From Heligmosomoides polygyrus polygyrus (Eukaryota > Nematoda > Chromadorea > Rhabditida > Heligmosomidae): a DNA stretch of 64,000 nt. The position numbers were made by a program, and so were the translations under genes. The DNA lies in contig OX377204.1 of the NCBI GenBank assembly GCA_947396885.1, positions 22,017,706-22,081,705 on the forward strand, written 5' to 3'. The notes beneath the pieces were generated by a model. That model was not told where the DNA came from. It saw only the letters and a list, made by a program, of their open reading frames with translations, and did not search any database. Shown here in pieces: positions 1-11,249 of this stretch; within the stretch, counting starts at the first letter, position 1; each line of letters starts with the position of its first letter.

Positions 1-475
1 GCAATAATGAGCAATAAATAATATTCAAGTAATAGAATTAAAAGAAATAAAACTATGCGTATGAGCATACGAAAACTTGATGAACCCTGACGCCGTACAA
101 TACCTACGCTAGAATAGCTATTCGATCGCAGCACCTACGCATAATCCTTGAAAAACGTCAGTAATAAGATCTATTGGGATGCTGCCTCACGCGTAACCTA
201 CACATCTAACGAAACGCAAGCTTCTAAAGGGAAGAAGTTCTCGCACTGTAGCGGCTTTTCCCTCAAATGCGGTTCACATGCGGAAAAGTGAGAAAGTGCG
301 GACAGTTACTTCGTAATTTTTGGACCGTTTTGCGGCTGAATAATACAAGGCAACACTAGGATTTGCTGCTTCGCGAAAATGATCGTGAAGAAGCAGAAGA
401 AATAAAGACTAGAAGAAGACGTATGTGTGACCAAGAAAACGACCAATAGTTTAAAAATATTATGATAATAATCTG

Positions 476-506
<31 letters not shown>

Positions 507-508
507 CT
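476..508 (-). repeat. (TTTA)n simple repeat, possible LINE tail
   Basis: About eight TTTA units, read as TAAA on the minus strand. CR1-like LINE copies elsewhere in the window (6670-6697, 9781-9806, 40201-40212) end in similar TAAA-type tails. This may therefore be the tail of the minus-strand CR1-like element at 1222-3739, although a 3' untranslated region of over 700 bp would be long. Confidence 0.5.
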
Positions 509-742
509 TATACGTCAATTAGACGTGCACAATACGCTGAATAAAAGAAACGATCAAAACAACCATGCAATAAAAAAGAAAAAAAACAACCGAACAACAG
601 ATCACCCGGCAGTGGCAACACTTTGGCAACCAATTTCAAACAGAGGAAATAAGTGGCACAGAACTTGCAACTGAGCCGAGAGACAAAAGCATGCCCCTCT
701 AAACTTCTGAAAATGTAGCTAAATCTTGTTCAAATTTACACC

Positions 743-853
743 AAGGCTACCTGCCCACATCAGCCAGCTATGATGCCTAGCAGTAGATACCAGAACTTCG
801 GCACATGGGTACGCTGGCCGCCCCATGGGACTGGTATCTAGGACAGGTAGCCA
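743..853. repeat. Short inverted repeat (MITE-like)
   Basis: The outer arms GGCTACCTG / CAGGTAGCC and the inner arms TAGATACCAG / CTGGTATCTA face each other in about 110 bp. This is a small foldback with no coding content and no clear target duplication. Confidence 0.5.
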
Positions 854-1221
854 GGAAAATAGCGAAAAAAAATTAGATGCGCTAGCTTAGAGGGAATAAT
901 AGCTTAAGAAGACATGCTCAGTCCTGGAAGCCCAATCACAATACCCACCAACTACGGAACTAAACATGAGGAAGATCTTACCAAAGAGTGCTGCTAGGCC
1001 GGTAAAAAAAAGCAAAACGACTTCAGTAAATCACGTTAATGGCAAAAAAGCAAACAAAAATACTTGTGAGTTACAATTTGGTTGGATAGTAGTCACTGTC
1101 GCAGTTGGTGAACTTAAAACATGATACTCTCTCAACTAAATTAACAAATACTCGATAAGCAGAAGCAAGCAAAACAAGAAATCATTTGAATGTCTCATCT
1201 TTTGAGTCTTTCCAATCCGAT

Positions 1222-3739
1222 TCATGTAAAGTCGGAGATCCGTAGGGCCTGCAAAACGTTGTTTTTATTCAAGCGTTCCTTGAAAACTCCACTATTATCT
1301 GAGTTCAAAATCTCACCTGGTAGCTGTCTAATCCATCTTGCCCCTCGATAGAAAGTGAAATTAAATAGTTGTGCGTAATTTTTCTTCTCGATTAGTGGGT
1401 AGTGCAGATTAAACCCACTAGATCTTAGGCCACAGGGCGTAAAGATCCAGTACTTGCTAGCCCGAAGTTTGAGTTCTCCTCTGAGTACTTTGAAACAGAA
1501 CACTAAATCCGAAACAGTCCTCCTATATAGTAAGGATCCTAAGCCCAATAGTTTTAGACGTTCACCATAACTTGGGAGATTTCTCTGGGAAACGCCTTGG
1601 TGAAGCCGGCAAAACACGAGACGAGTGAAAGTTTTTTGGACGTTCTCAAGTTTCAATATAAGTTTCTTAGCAGTAGGATTCCACACCACAGAGCAGTATT
1701 CTAAATGTGGGAGTACATATGCCTTATATAGTTTCACTAGGATGTCTGGTCTATCGCTGCATACGTTGCGAAAAATGAAGTAAAGCGAAGCATAAGCTTT
1801 CCTGGTAACTTCCTCAATATGGCTGGAAAAAACTAGTTTGGAATCTACCACAACACCAAGATCCTTAACCGTTTCAACCTTGGGAAGAACTGCATCATAG
1901 ATGGTGTATTCAGCAGGATCTCCTTCACCAAGGTGCAGCACAAAACATTTTTCAGGATTAATAGTCAGCCCTAGTTCAGAAGCCCACCTGCATAGATCTT
2001 GCAATGCCTTATTAAGGGCAAAGAACGTTTTATCCCGGTCCTCTCTTCTATATGTCCCATAAATTTTTATATCATCAGCATAGATTTGAAGCTTGATATT
2101 CTCCGTAGTCTTTATAACATCCGATATGCCAGCTGTGTACAGGAGAAAAAGTAGAGGTGACAGAACGCCACCCTGAGGCACTCCGCTAGTGCAAAGATAT
2201 TTGTCCGAAAACTCATTTCCAACTCGAACAGTCATATACCTGTTTTCAAGGTAAGATGCAAACCACTTTAAAAGAGAACCATCGATACCCAAAGAATTTA
2301 ATTTGCAAAGCAGTTTTGAGTGACGCACTTTATCAAATGCTTTGGATAAATCTATGTAAACGACATCCACCATTTTACCTTGATTAAGTGCAACTCTCCA
2401 ATCAAATAAGCTGTCTACGAGATTCGTGGCTGTCGAGAGCCCAGGTAGGAAACCATGCTGCCCCTCTTGACATGAGCCAAACCGGGGCAGCCAGGTTAGA
2501 AGTTTCTCCCTTATAATGTTTTCCATAATCTTGACAGGAGCAGGCGTTATGCTAATAGGACGAAATTGAGTAATCGTACGGGCAGCTGCTACTTTAGGTA
2601 TGGCTGTCACCAGCGCATGCTTCCAAGCAGATGGCACCTCCCCCAACATCATAGAAATGTTGAAAATATCCGCGAGTGGTCTATATAGTTCATGGGCACA
2701 TTTTCTTAAAACAATAGGCGGAATTCCATCACAAGGCTCAGTGGTAGAAGGCTTAATGTTTTTGAGAGTCCGCAAAACGTCGGAAGGATGAAAGAGGATG
2801 GTACTGAAGGAACGCCACTCTTCATTTGCGTTTTCGACAGCAGTTGCTCTTACATTTACGGACAGATCGGTAGGTTCGTGCAAGAAAACACTGCCAAAGT
2901 ATCGACCCAAGGCAGCTGCTTTACTATTGTCACAACAGCAATTTTGACCATCAATATCTGCAATATTTGGAAGAACAGCAGCCGATTTCATTTTCCGACG
3001 TAAGTGCAGATGTAATTGCTTCATGGAAGCCCGTTTCGCAAGTTTACGCTCACGGTAGACCCAAAATTTTTTAAGATGATGGTCAATATTACTGCAAATG
3101 GTTTCATAGTGGACATTATTTAGCGGATCGGGAGTAGTCCGAAAGATTCGCTCTTTTTGATCGAGGAGGTTGCGGATATGTGAAGGAAATCTCATTTGAA
3201 ATTGTTGCCTGCTCTTAAACGGGATATATTGCGCCAGTTTAAGGTAAATAATTTTGCAAAACCGTTGGTAGACCTCATCTGCTGTTGTGTAGCCATCAAA
3301 AACTAGCGTCCAATTTACCTCAGCAAGGCTGCGCCGTAGCGAATTAAAATCTGCATTTAAGAAATCTGGCATAGGTAAAAGGGGATAGGAAGGCAATACT
3401 GATTGTAGAGTGAACTGAACGGTGTAGTGGTCAGAAGTGGCGAAAGGAGGCAGAATGTGCACCTTGGAGACTAGAGGAGATGTAGATAAAATTACGTTTA
3501 AAATTTTGCCTGCATGGGTTGGCTCAGTGACAATTTGTTTAAAACCCGAATCATCGAAAAATTTAAGAAAAACAGCCGCAGCATGACTTAGAGGTGTGCG
3601 ATTTTGCCAATCTATTGCAAGATTGAGGTCACCTAAAATTATCGACTGACCACTTACCGCAACCAGGGAGGAAATTATGTCAAGAAGGCTATCATCTTCA
3701 TTTTTTGTCATACAAGGAGGACGGTAGATAACAACAAAA
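1222..3739 (-). mobile_element. CR1-like non-LTR retrotransposon, 5'-truncated endonuclease plus reverse transcriptase
   Basis: The open frame runs 829 codons from an internal ATG at 3711 to a stop at 1222, and the coding sense extends a few codons further (FVVIYRPP, 3712-3735). The N-terminal part is the end of an apurinic-type endonuclease, with GDLNLAIDW and the catalytic-type SDHYTVQF. The reverse transcriptase follows, with AFDKVRHSKLL, GVPQGGVLSPLLF and the intact catalytic box YADDIKIYG, and then a thumb/C-terminal region (YKAYVLPHLEYCSVVWNP). Families of this type are CR1/Sam-like in nematodes. The front of the endonuclease and any ORF1 are missing. An uninterrupted reverse transcriptase this long suggests a fairly young copy. 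The ATG is not the true start. Confidence 0.9.
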
Positions 3740-4178
3740 CGTAGGAATCATTACATTTTAAATTATTAGTGTGCGTTATTAGTGTGCGTCGGAGGATGCG
3801 CCGGTTGTCGCATGCTCTCGATTCAAGGTTCTTCGTTCGGGTCTCGCCCAGGCCCCTTCTATCTGTCCGGGGTTGACGAATTGGTACCAGACTTGTCTGG
3901 AAAGGATATACCACTGACTTGTTCATTGGCTGGTCACAGCAAGTCATCGTATGGGCAAATGCGCTTTTTATGTTTATGTTTATGTTTATTTAAGCCAAGA
4001 GCAAACAACAAAGCCGACAAGTGAAACACGCAACAACTCTATGATTGGCTATACAACTAAAATAGAAGGCATGTTATACAGAAACAAATCTTCTGTTAGC
4101 TGAGAAAAGCCCTTGATTTGGATTCGTCCATATCATTGTTAAGCCATTGTTTCCGTAGGAATCATTACATTTTAAATT
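3740..4178 (+). mobile_element. SINE-bearing insertion flanked by a 25-bp target duplication
   Basis: The same 25 bases (beginning CGTAGGAATC, ending TTTTAAATT) occur at 3740-3764 and 4154-4178 and bracket a 389-bp insert. The insert begins with a tRNA-derived SINE body (3765 to about 3965; B-box region GTTCGGGTCTCGCC), resembling the copies at 42806, 44878 and 17590. After it come three TTTATG units and about 185 bp of other sequence. That part could be a LINE-like 3' region, making the insert a chimera, or the SINE's own tail. Confidence 0.7.
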
Positions 4179-5175
4179 CCCTCCACGATATCCTTAAGTA
4201 TATTCTTGTAAACATGTTCTTGTAACCCAACATTGTACTACATTCATTGACGAAGGCAAAGTCCGCGTGAAATCGTTACAATTCTGACAGTAAAAAAGGC
4301 AGAACAAAAACTGGATGAGCTTCTGAAATAGGAACGCTCTTCCGCTTTAGAGTTACATAATGAGGAGATGGAGTCCTTAGTCAAGATATGGATATTTCAT
4401 GATTTCTAACATCGCCCGCCAGGCGAGCTACTCTCCAAACACGAAGCCCGCGCAGATTCCTTGAAGGGCACGAGCAGTATGTAACAGCTGTTTGAAGCAC
4501 CCGTTAAGAGGCGGCACTCCAGGGATGAGCGGATTAACGTTATTCGTTACCCGGTTTCCGGTGGGTTTGGGCCTATCCGTCTTGTTGTAACCAACAACAA
4601 AATGTGGCAAGCTTGTAATTACATAGTTGAATATAAGTGCAATTTTTCAGGAAATCGTCTTGTGTTTTTTCCACTGACAGTCGAGATACGCTTGCAATGC
4701 CAGGTCGGTGCTTTCTCAGATTTCTCAAGGCTATAATTAGAGCAAGCTACCTAATTGCTCATAGCGCGTTTTGAAATGCTGAACACTGCCTTGTTCAATT
4801 CCATTTGTGGGGTTTTCATCAAAATTCCTTCTAGCATAATGTACGATCTGGCAAAAACCAGTCGATCAGTGGAGAAAAAGACAAACGCCCATATGAATCA
4901 CTTCGTTTTAAGGATGTGCCAGATACTCCGCATCTACACGACCTTTTAGCGCTCTTTGAAACTATGTTTGCAGCAATTTACAATTTACCCTTTCCAAAGC
5001 AAAAGAGAGAGTTTTATTCGATCTGGGCAAGAATTGGCGTTAAATTTAGTTGGAGAGTAAACAGAATACGACTTTTTTCAACGACTGTTCCACCTAAGCG
5101 TAGAAATTCCCGTGGGATCTATCCAAGTGACTTCGTGGCAGCTGAAAATCATAAACAAAGGATATAAGACGACGG
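4179..5175. other. Unassigned stretch
   Basis: No supportable gene, RNA or repeat boundary was found. Short open frames on both strands show no recognisable domain or splice signals. Confidence 0.4.
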
Positions 5176-5428
5176 TAGTGCCTAATGCTTCACGCATTCC
5201 ACTCTTAAGTGATATGCTGGAGGTACTTTGAATGCGTATTTGGCCAGTATGATGACTTGCGGTAGTCAGCCGATTCAGTGCATTATCCTGCCCGTATAAG
5301 CCTGGTACCCATACGTCGAGTCCGAAAGGATGGAAGGCTGGCTTGACCTGAAGGGAAACCCGAACCAAGAACATTGAATCGGAGATCATGCGACAGGCGG
5401 CACTTCCGACTGCACTACCACGTGCCTT
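5176..5428 (-). repeat. tRNA-derived SINE, minus strand
   Basis: Read on the minus strand it begins ACGTGGTAGTGCAGTCGGAA (A-box region), reaches GGTTCGGGTTTCC (B box) and continues into the body shared with the other copies (CTGGTACC, CGCAAGTCAT, AGTGGAATGCGTGAAGCATT). Open frames in this stretch are products of the SINE sequence. Confidence 0.75.
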
Positions 5429-5486
5429 GAAGAAAAGACTCCAATAGGAGTGTTAAAAGTGGCTTATTTGACATGCGACATGGACA

Positions 5487-6722
5487 GTGTTACAATTAAC
5501 GACCTACCATTGGAGAAATAATAGTCTAAAAGTAGTTTTAAACATTGCTGTTTGTTCGCTATCCGCTTTCCCATTATCCGGTCATTTTTGGGCAAAACTA
5601 TTCAATATCTACCCTTATGAACTTGCCCAGTTGCTTACTAGCGATGGGGTTGGATTCAGCGCATTCGCTGATGACATTAAAATTTTTCGCGTTATTGACT
5701 CCGCCAACGATACTAAATTCTTGCAGAATTCGATGCGTTACATGCATGGACCCTAGATTGGGATTTGCCGCTTTCTAAGGAGAAGACTAAGGTACTCCAT
5801 GGGAATCAATAACACCAATTACTCCTATCACGTTGATGGGTCCTTGGTCGAATAGTGTTAACGAGGACACCGATTTAGGTTTTGTAGTAACCAAGAATCT
5901 TTGCTTTGACAAACACTGTGAGCTGACTGCTGACAAGGCAACAGCGATGGTACTCGAACTTTTCAGAGCCCTGTCAACATCAAATCCTGCTGTCCTAATT
6001 TGGGCTTACAAGACGTAGACGTACGACCTCTTCTAGAATATGGCATTCCGGTGTTTTCCCCATACAAACGTAAAGTTATCGAAAAGCTGGAAAAAGTACA
6101 GAACGGTTTAATCACGAAGCTGATGATCAGAATTCTTGGTTTTGTTTATGATCAAATCCCCCCCATCTAGTAGTGAAAGAAATCAAAACTTAGGACCTCC
6201 TAACTTGTCGTCTAGGAGGAAAGTCAACGATCTACTACTGCTCTACAAAAGTCTTTCTAGCAAACATGGCATCACGCCGGAAGATCTCTTTTCTGTGAGG
6301 GTTTCTTCTATCAGAGGAGGAACTAGGAAACTCGGGGTTAAGGTTGCCAAGCTTAACTGCGGGCACTACTTCTTTGCCAATAGAACCCTACCAATCTTTG
6401 AAAAATTATCCAGGAAGGGAATTAGCGCGGTGGGCTGCAGCTCCTTCAAAAAGCACGTTCTCGAAAGTGCCAGTCCGTGATGTCATGGTCGACTTCCCTG
6501 ATAGACTGTTTATCTGATTATCTTTTCATATTCTCCGCGTTATGTTGTTGTTGATTAATATTAGCTGGATTTATATTGAGTTTTCTTATCTTTCCAATTT
6601 TCTGGTATTGTTCTGTTTGTTGTTCAGTGTTGGTTGTCTAGGATTCTCTCTACATAAGTGGCTACTTATGTAATAAATAAATAAATAAATAAATAAATGT
6701 ATATATATATATATATATATAA
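5487..6722 (+). pseudogene. CR1-like reverse transcriptase remnant with tail
   Basis: Translation in shifting frames gives the reverse transcriptase box FADDIKIFR (about 5670-5690), then ADKATAMVLELFRAL and, from about 6136, the C-terminal SSRRKVNDLLLLYKSL region ending at 6480. Frame changes and stops separate the pieces. A 3' region of about 190 bp ends in TAAA repeats (6670-6697) followed by a TA microsatellite (6697-6722). The family matches the CR1-like element at 1222-3739. Dead copy, 5'-truncated. Confidence 0.8.
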
Positions 6723-7375
6723 AATTGTCCGTTGTCCGTTATGCGGGTTTCAAAATTTTATTATCCGCTCATCCCGGCTGCACTACCTCACAGGAAGCTT
6801 TAACCACGTAGCGATATTCCTCCTACTTTTTGCTATGTCTCCAGGATCAAAGACTAGAGACAAATTGCACTTACTATAAACATGCACCATTTCCACGTCA
6901 AATTGTGCACTTTTCAAATCAAATTGAACACTCTTCCTAACAAAATTGATACTTTTGAAATCAAAGTGAACGTCTTCAAAATCGAAAAGCGCTTCTTACA
7001 AACTAAACTACAGCCTCTCAAGTTGGTTAGAATAATTTTTTTCCAAGAAACTTTGGTATGGCTTTCTTTGCAATTTTTTAATTCAGGCACCCGAATGAGC
7101 GTACAAATTCTGTAAACTTTTTACATTGCTAAAAAACTTAATAAGCTAAAATAATTTTTTTAACGCAACGAAGCAACACTCACTTAGTGCATTAGAGGAA
7201 GATATCACACACCGCACTGGATTAGCTTACTGCAACTTTCATTTGATTGATAGTGTAAATTAGGTATATCTGCCCACTGCATATTTTTTCTTTGAGCTTC
7301 TTACAATTAGTGTTGTTTATGTACTGCCAGAAGCATCGAGTTGGCACATCTGTATTAGTGTATTTATAATAAATA
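6723..7375. repeat. Left half of a decayed inverted repeat with 21-bp periodicity
   Basis: From 6882 to about 7015 the sequence repeats roughly every 21 bases (ACTTTTCAAATCAAATTGAAC-like units, FxIKxN when translated). The stretch 8230-8500 carries the same pattern and flanking sequence in inverse orientation. The pair flanks the Helitron-like element at 7376-7973, so that element probably inserted into an older foldback repeat. No gene is seen. Confidence 0.4.
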
Positions 7376-7973
7376 CCATTCGTTCGGCGGCCTAGTGGCC
7401 GCCTACGACTGGTTGGGGCTTCGCCCCCAAACCCCGAGAATAGGACGCCATGGCCGCTACGGGTTTCCTATTCTTCCGTAGGCCTTCTGACCATTATGTT
7501 AATCGAGATGGATCGGCTGATCTTCCTCAACGTGATCCTCAAAAAATCGATAATATCGATCGATATCGATTGGTCGACTTCAGATTCGTGTTCAGCGACC
7601 TCGATTACCCCCAGAGCCGAAGTTCTGTACCGCCGACGTGTTCGGCACGTCTACGGCTCGCCATGCACGTTTGCCGACGTGTTCGGCACGTCTACGGCTC
7701 GCCATGCACGTTTGCCGACGTGTTCGGCACGTCTACGGCTCGCCATGCACGGTTGCCGACGTGTTCGGCTTGTCTTCGGCTCGCCATGCACGGTTGCCGA
7801 CGTGTTCAGCACGTCTGCGGCTCGCCATGCACGGTTGCCGACGTGTTCGGCACGTCTACGGCTCGCCATGCAGGTTGCCGACGTGTTCGGCTGGCGCGCC
7901 CCAACTCAAGTGTGACGGACGGACAGACACACGCACGCACACACACACGCTTGCTGCTTTATATATAGTAGGA
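7376..7973 (-). mobile_element. Helitron-like non-autonomous element with minisatellite core, copy 1
   Basis: Read on the minus strand it starts TCCTACTATATATAAAGCAG, passes a GTGTGTGC-rich tract and a CCGTCCGTCAC motif, contains six units of a 41-bp minisatellite and a TATCGATCGATATTATCGA segment, and ends in two short hairpins (GGGGCGAAGCCCC and GGCGGC...GCCGCC) about 10 bases before the terminus. A longer copy at 21046-22508 shares every section in the same order. A TC start, a 3' hairpin and a minisatellite core are typical of Helitron-type elements (DINE/MINIME class). No Rep/helicase gene is present. The A/T insertion site is not preserved in this copy. Confidence 0.5.
7632..7893 (-). 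repeat. 41-bp minisatellite, about 6 units
   Basis: The unit contains the inverted repeat GACGTG-CCGAA-CACGTC followed by CGGCAACCGTGCATGGCGAG. Successive GCCGACGTG motifs lie 41 bases apart. Because 41 is not a multiple of 3 and the units lack stops, all frames stay open, so the ORFs here are not evidence of protein. Confidence 0.9.
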
Positions 7974-9196
7974 AAATAAAATAAATTATGCCTACAGTAA
8001 TAAATTATGCCTGAAGCATCAAAATGAGGATATGTGTTCTTTATAATTGCTTTTGTTGTATTGTTTAGTAGTGCGAAACTCCACACAAGCGAAAATTGCG
8101 CTACCAATCGAATAAACATCGCGGCGTCGTGGACGAGGGCATGGCACAAGCTCTTTTTCACCACTGAAAAGTTCTGCCTTCCTCTTTTTCAAAAATTAAC
8201 TTTAAACCAATATTTTACCTAAAAGGAATGAGAATTTTATAAAACTTCGAACAATGTGCTCACCCATTGGGTAGGCGAATTAAAACTTTGAAGAAAGTTA
8301 CACTAAAGCTTTTTAAACATAAATTATTCGAACCGCTTTGTGGAGGCTCTAGATTAATGAGGAAGGAGTTCGTTTTGATTCGGAAGGTGTTCAGTTCAAT
8401 TTCAAAAGCGTTAAGCTTGTTTGGAAAAGGGTCTAATTTGAAAGGATGAGAGTCCAATTCGATGGGAAATGGTATATTTCCTTCAAATGTGGCATTTCGA
8501 TGGGGAAGTGCGCAGGCATAGAAGAGCATTCCCTAAGTTTAAAAACTTTACTAGATAAATCCTCTTTTAATAAGGGCTTACAAGACTTATATATTTTTAT
8601 TTAATAATTCTTTTTATTTTTATTTCATAATAATTTGTAAAAGTCATTATTAGATACATTTATTGTAATAATTATGCAAAAAATTATAATCATTAGTTAT
8701 AATTATACATATAATTATAATTACATAGTCATAACTGTAATGGTTACATGTAATTATACTTATTATATGAATAAGCCTTTAAATTAATACCTTTCAACTT
8801 ATGAGAAAGTGTTTTTATACTTCTTTCAGTAATATCTTTTTTGTTTAACTCACATTCCTTTGTCTTCATTTTTAAACTCAATTTTCTCAAGTGTTGTTAG
8901 TGTCTAGTTCCTCATCCTATCGTATTCATTCTTTCTCTTCTTTTCTACATCTAATCTCTCTTCCTTTTCATTCTCCTATCTCTTTTTATGCACAAACAGA
9001 TTTTAAAGATATCTTAAAATATGCTCCTCTTCTTCACTAAAGAGCCACGGGAGGAGCATTACACAAAGGTTCGTCTGAAGATAGTGGCGAAACGAACCTT
9101 TTTAATATTTTCTATGTTACGTATTATTTATTTTATAATTCAAAAAAGAACTTTACACATTTCTTTACTTCTTCGAACCTCTATTTTTTCTTTGTT
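7974..9196. other. AT-rich non-coding stretch
   Basis: Holds the right half of the decayed inverted repeat (8230-8500, see 6723-7375) and an AT-rich low-complexity block of TAATTATAA-type words (about 8600-8770). No gene is supported. Confidence 0.4.
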
Positions 9197-9806
9197 TTGT
9201 ATTATATACGCCCATTAGTTGAAATGAGCACTACAGTATTCAACCCTAGTAGGATAAAAGATATCTCCAGAATTGAGAAGATTCAAAGCAATTTTACTAG
9301 GAAATTATTTATTCTCATGGGCGGCTTCTTATACTCCAACATCCCCAACGCAGTGTTCAGAAATCGGCATTTGGATCTTTCATTCCTCGTATCACGACGA
9401 AAGGTATTTGATGTTTGTCTCGTTCATAAAATTCTGCACCAACCTAATGTGGCTGTGATTATGAAATTATATAGTTTAATGCCTTCCCGAACTAGAGGTA
9501 GTGTAATAAAAATAGCCTTGCCTTGTCCGAGATCATCAGTTCGTGCTTGCTTCTTTACGCAGAGCAGGTGGCGCTTACATAAGAATCACGAAAAGCCTGT
9601 CAAACGCTTACTCTATACCCCAGTTCAAGCGGTACGCATCGAAAATGTTGCTTAAGTTTGACGGACTCTAGACATGGAGGTCGACCACAACCAATTCTTG
9701 TTTGATTGTGTATTTTTCTGAAGTTTGTTGTTCATTTTTTCGTACTGTCCTACTTCTATCTCGCGTCTGCCTTTCGCGACGTAATAAAAATAAACAAATA
9801 AATACC
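9197..9806 (+). pseudogene. CR1-like reverse transcriptase C-terminal fragment with tail
   Basis: The 152-codon frame ending at 9655 contains SRIEKIQSNFTRKLF, LSFLVSRRKVFDVCLVHKIL and SLMPSRTRGS, the C-terminal region of CR1-like reverse transcriptases and comparable with 1222-1700 and 6136-6480. After about 130 bp the copy ends in AATAAAAATAAACAAATAAA (9781-9800). The catalytic domain is missing. Strongly 5'-truncated, non-functional. Confidence 0.75.
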
Positions 9807-9886
9807 AAGCCGCAGGTCAGCATACTCAGAGGCGCCATAGACTCCCTAGTAGTCAACTTGAACTTGGAGAGAAGTAGCAGATTCAG

Positions 9887-10280
9887 GTGAACGGACAGGG
9901 GAGTGACAAGGACAGCTCCAAGGAGACGGAAAAGGAGAAGGAAGCTGACATTCAGACTCAACTCGGCCTTCAAGCAGCCGCATACACAGATAGGCGTTGT
10001 TTGTTCGCCGAGTTTCCGGCGTGTGCAGGACCGGCCGGCCGACGTTTGGCTCTGCGAAGGTGGCGCCGGAGCCGAGCGGACAATGAACTCAAAGGTAATT
10101 TCCAGCCTCGGCTAGCCGACGACGGCCATCGACGACGCCTCGCTCGGTGGAAGTGCGCGCGTGAAGCGTTGACGACGAGACAATGGCCGCCAGGAAACGA
10201 GCGCGACCAGGCGGTCCAGTCGCCGGCCCGGGTAACTTCTTCCCACGTCCACATCTGTACTTCGCCTCCAACTGATCAAT
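9887..10280. other. GC-rich stretch of unknown nature
   Basis: This stretch is much richer in G+C and CpG than its surroundings and is open in several frames on both strands, as expected for GC-rich DNA. No domain, signal peptide or convincing splice pair was seen. It may be a repeat remnant. Confidence 0.3.
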
Positions 10281-10462
10281 AGGGCTCTCCATTGGACCTT
10301 ATCGAACTCTCCGCAACGCTCAATGAATGCAGGTCACGAACCACAACAGTTACTCCGGCTCCTACCTGAAGCACTGAAATTTCGTTCCGGCTACAACTAC
10401 ATTTCCCATAAGTAATAAAAAAGCAAGAGTTCTGCTTCAGTTGGCCCTTTTTGGGTTGCGCT

Positions 10463-10672
10463 AGGCATTCTACTTCTACGGCATGTCGTGGATGCGATTT
10501 GAATGCGTATTTGGTCCACAGAATGACTTCCATTATTACGCTGAGTCTGGTACTAATTCACCGATTCGGGAGGGACGGAACGCTTAGTTGATCTGGTCCG
10601 TGAATTCAAACTAAGAGCCTACAATTGGGTGCATGCGACAGCCGGCGCCTCTTCCGACTGCGCTACCTACAG
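10463..10672 (-). repeat. tRNA-derived SINE, minus strand
   Basis: On the minus strand the head reads TAGCGCAGTCGG, an exact match to the tRNA A-box pattern TRGCNNAGYNGG. It is followed by AGAGGCGCCGGCTGTCGCAT as in the copy at 44878. The B-box region is mutated (AGTTTGAATTCACG). Confidence 0.75.
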
Positions 10673-11069
10673 TACCTAATACCAATCGAAAATAAATATT
10701 TTAAATGCGAATTTTTAAAACGTTTTTTTGTGACGTAGAAACTCTCGACCCATGACGTGCTCACAAAGGAGTTCAAACCCAGCTCTAACTGAGGAGACAA
10801 CCGAGCCACCAACAACACACTAGTACAGGACAGCTAATACAGATATGCAACACAGGAAATCCAAGAACCTGAAGCCGGACGCACGCGACAGCTGGCGCTC
10901 AAACCCAGCGCTTCAATTTCAATGGGACAGAATCGTAGGATCTATAACAAGAGTTTCACAACAAATAAATATTTCACTCCTCCTCTTAAGAATAAATCTT
11001 TCATCTAAAATTTAAAAAATTTAAAAATAGAAAGAGTAAAGGATAAAAAATAAAAGACTCCCCTAATTA

Positions 11070-11245
11070 AGCTCTGTTTCGAATGCGGAGTTTGGTGAAT
11101 TGCGAGAAAGTCTCTCTATCTCAATTGGCCACCGTAAGTCATTAAGTAGGCCAAACACGTATAAAGATTGCCAGACACTCGTAGAAATTGAATGCGTGGT
11201 GTATTCCAAAAGAGATTGAGTAACACCGACCTTTAGACCCTACCC
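11070..11245 (+). repeat. SINE 3' part
   Basis: GGCCACCGTAAGTCATT and GAATGCGTGGTGTATTCC with AAAGAGATTGAGTAACACC match the 3' half of the SINE copies at 44878 and 42806. The tRNA-like head is not recognisable. The 10740-10925 stretch just upstream may be a further degenerate copy. Confidence 0.6.
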
Positions 11246-11249
11246 TTCT

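Larger units (their letters stand above)
1..1221. other. Non-coding repeat-derived stretch
   Basis: No gene is visible here. It holds a TTTA simple repeat near 476-508 and a small inverted repeat near 743-853. The part just left of 1222 is probably the 3' untranslated region of the CR1-like element read on the minus strand. Confidence 0.5.

Noticed and set aside
9887..10282. A 131-codon basic protein
   Set aside because: The GC-rich stretch is open on both strands in several frames, with no domain or splice support.
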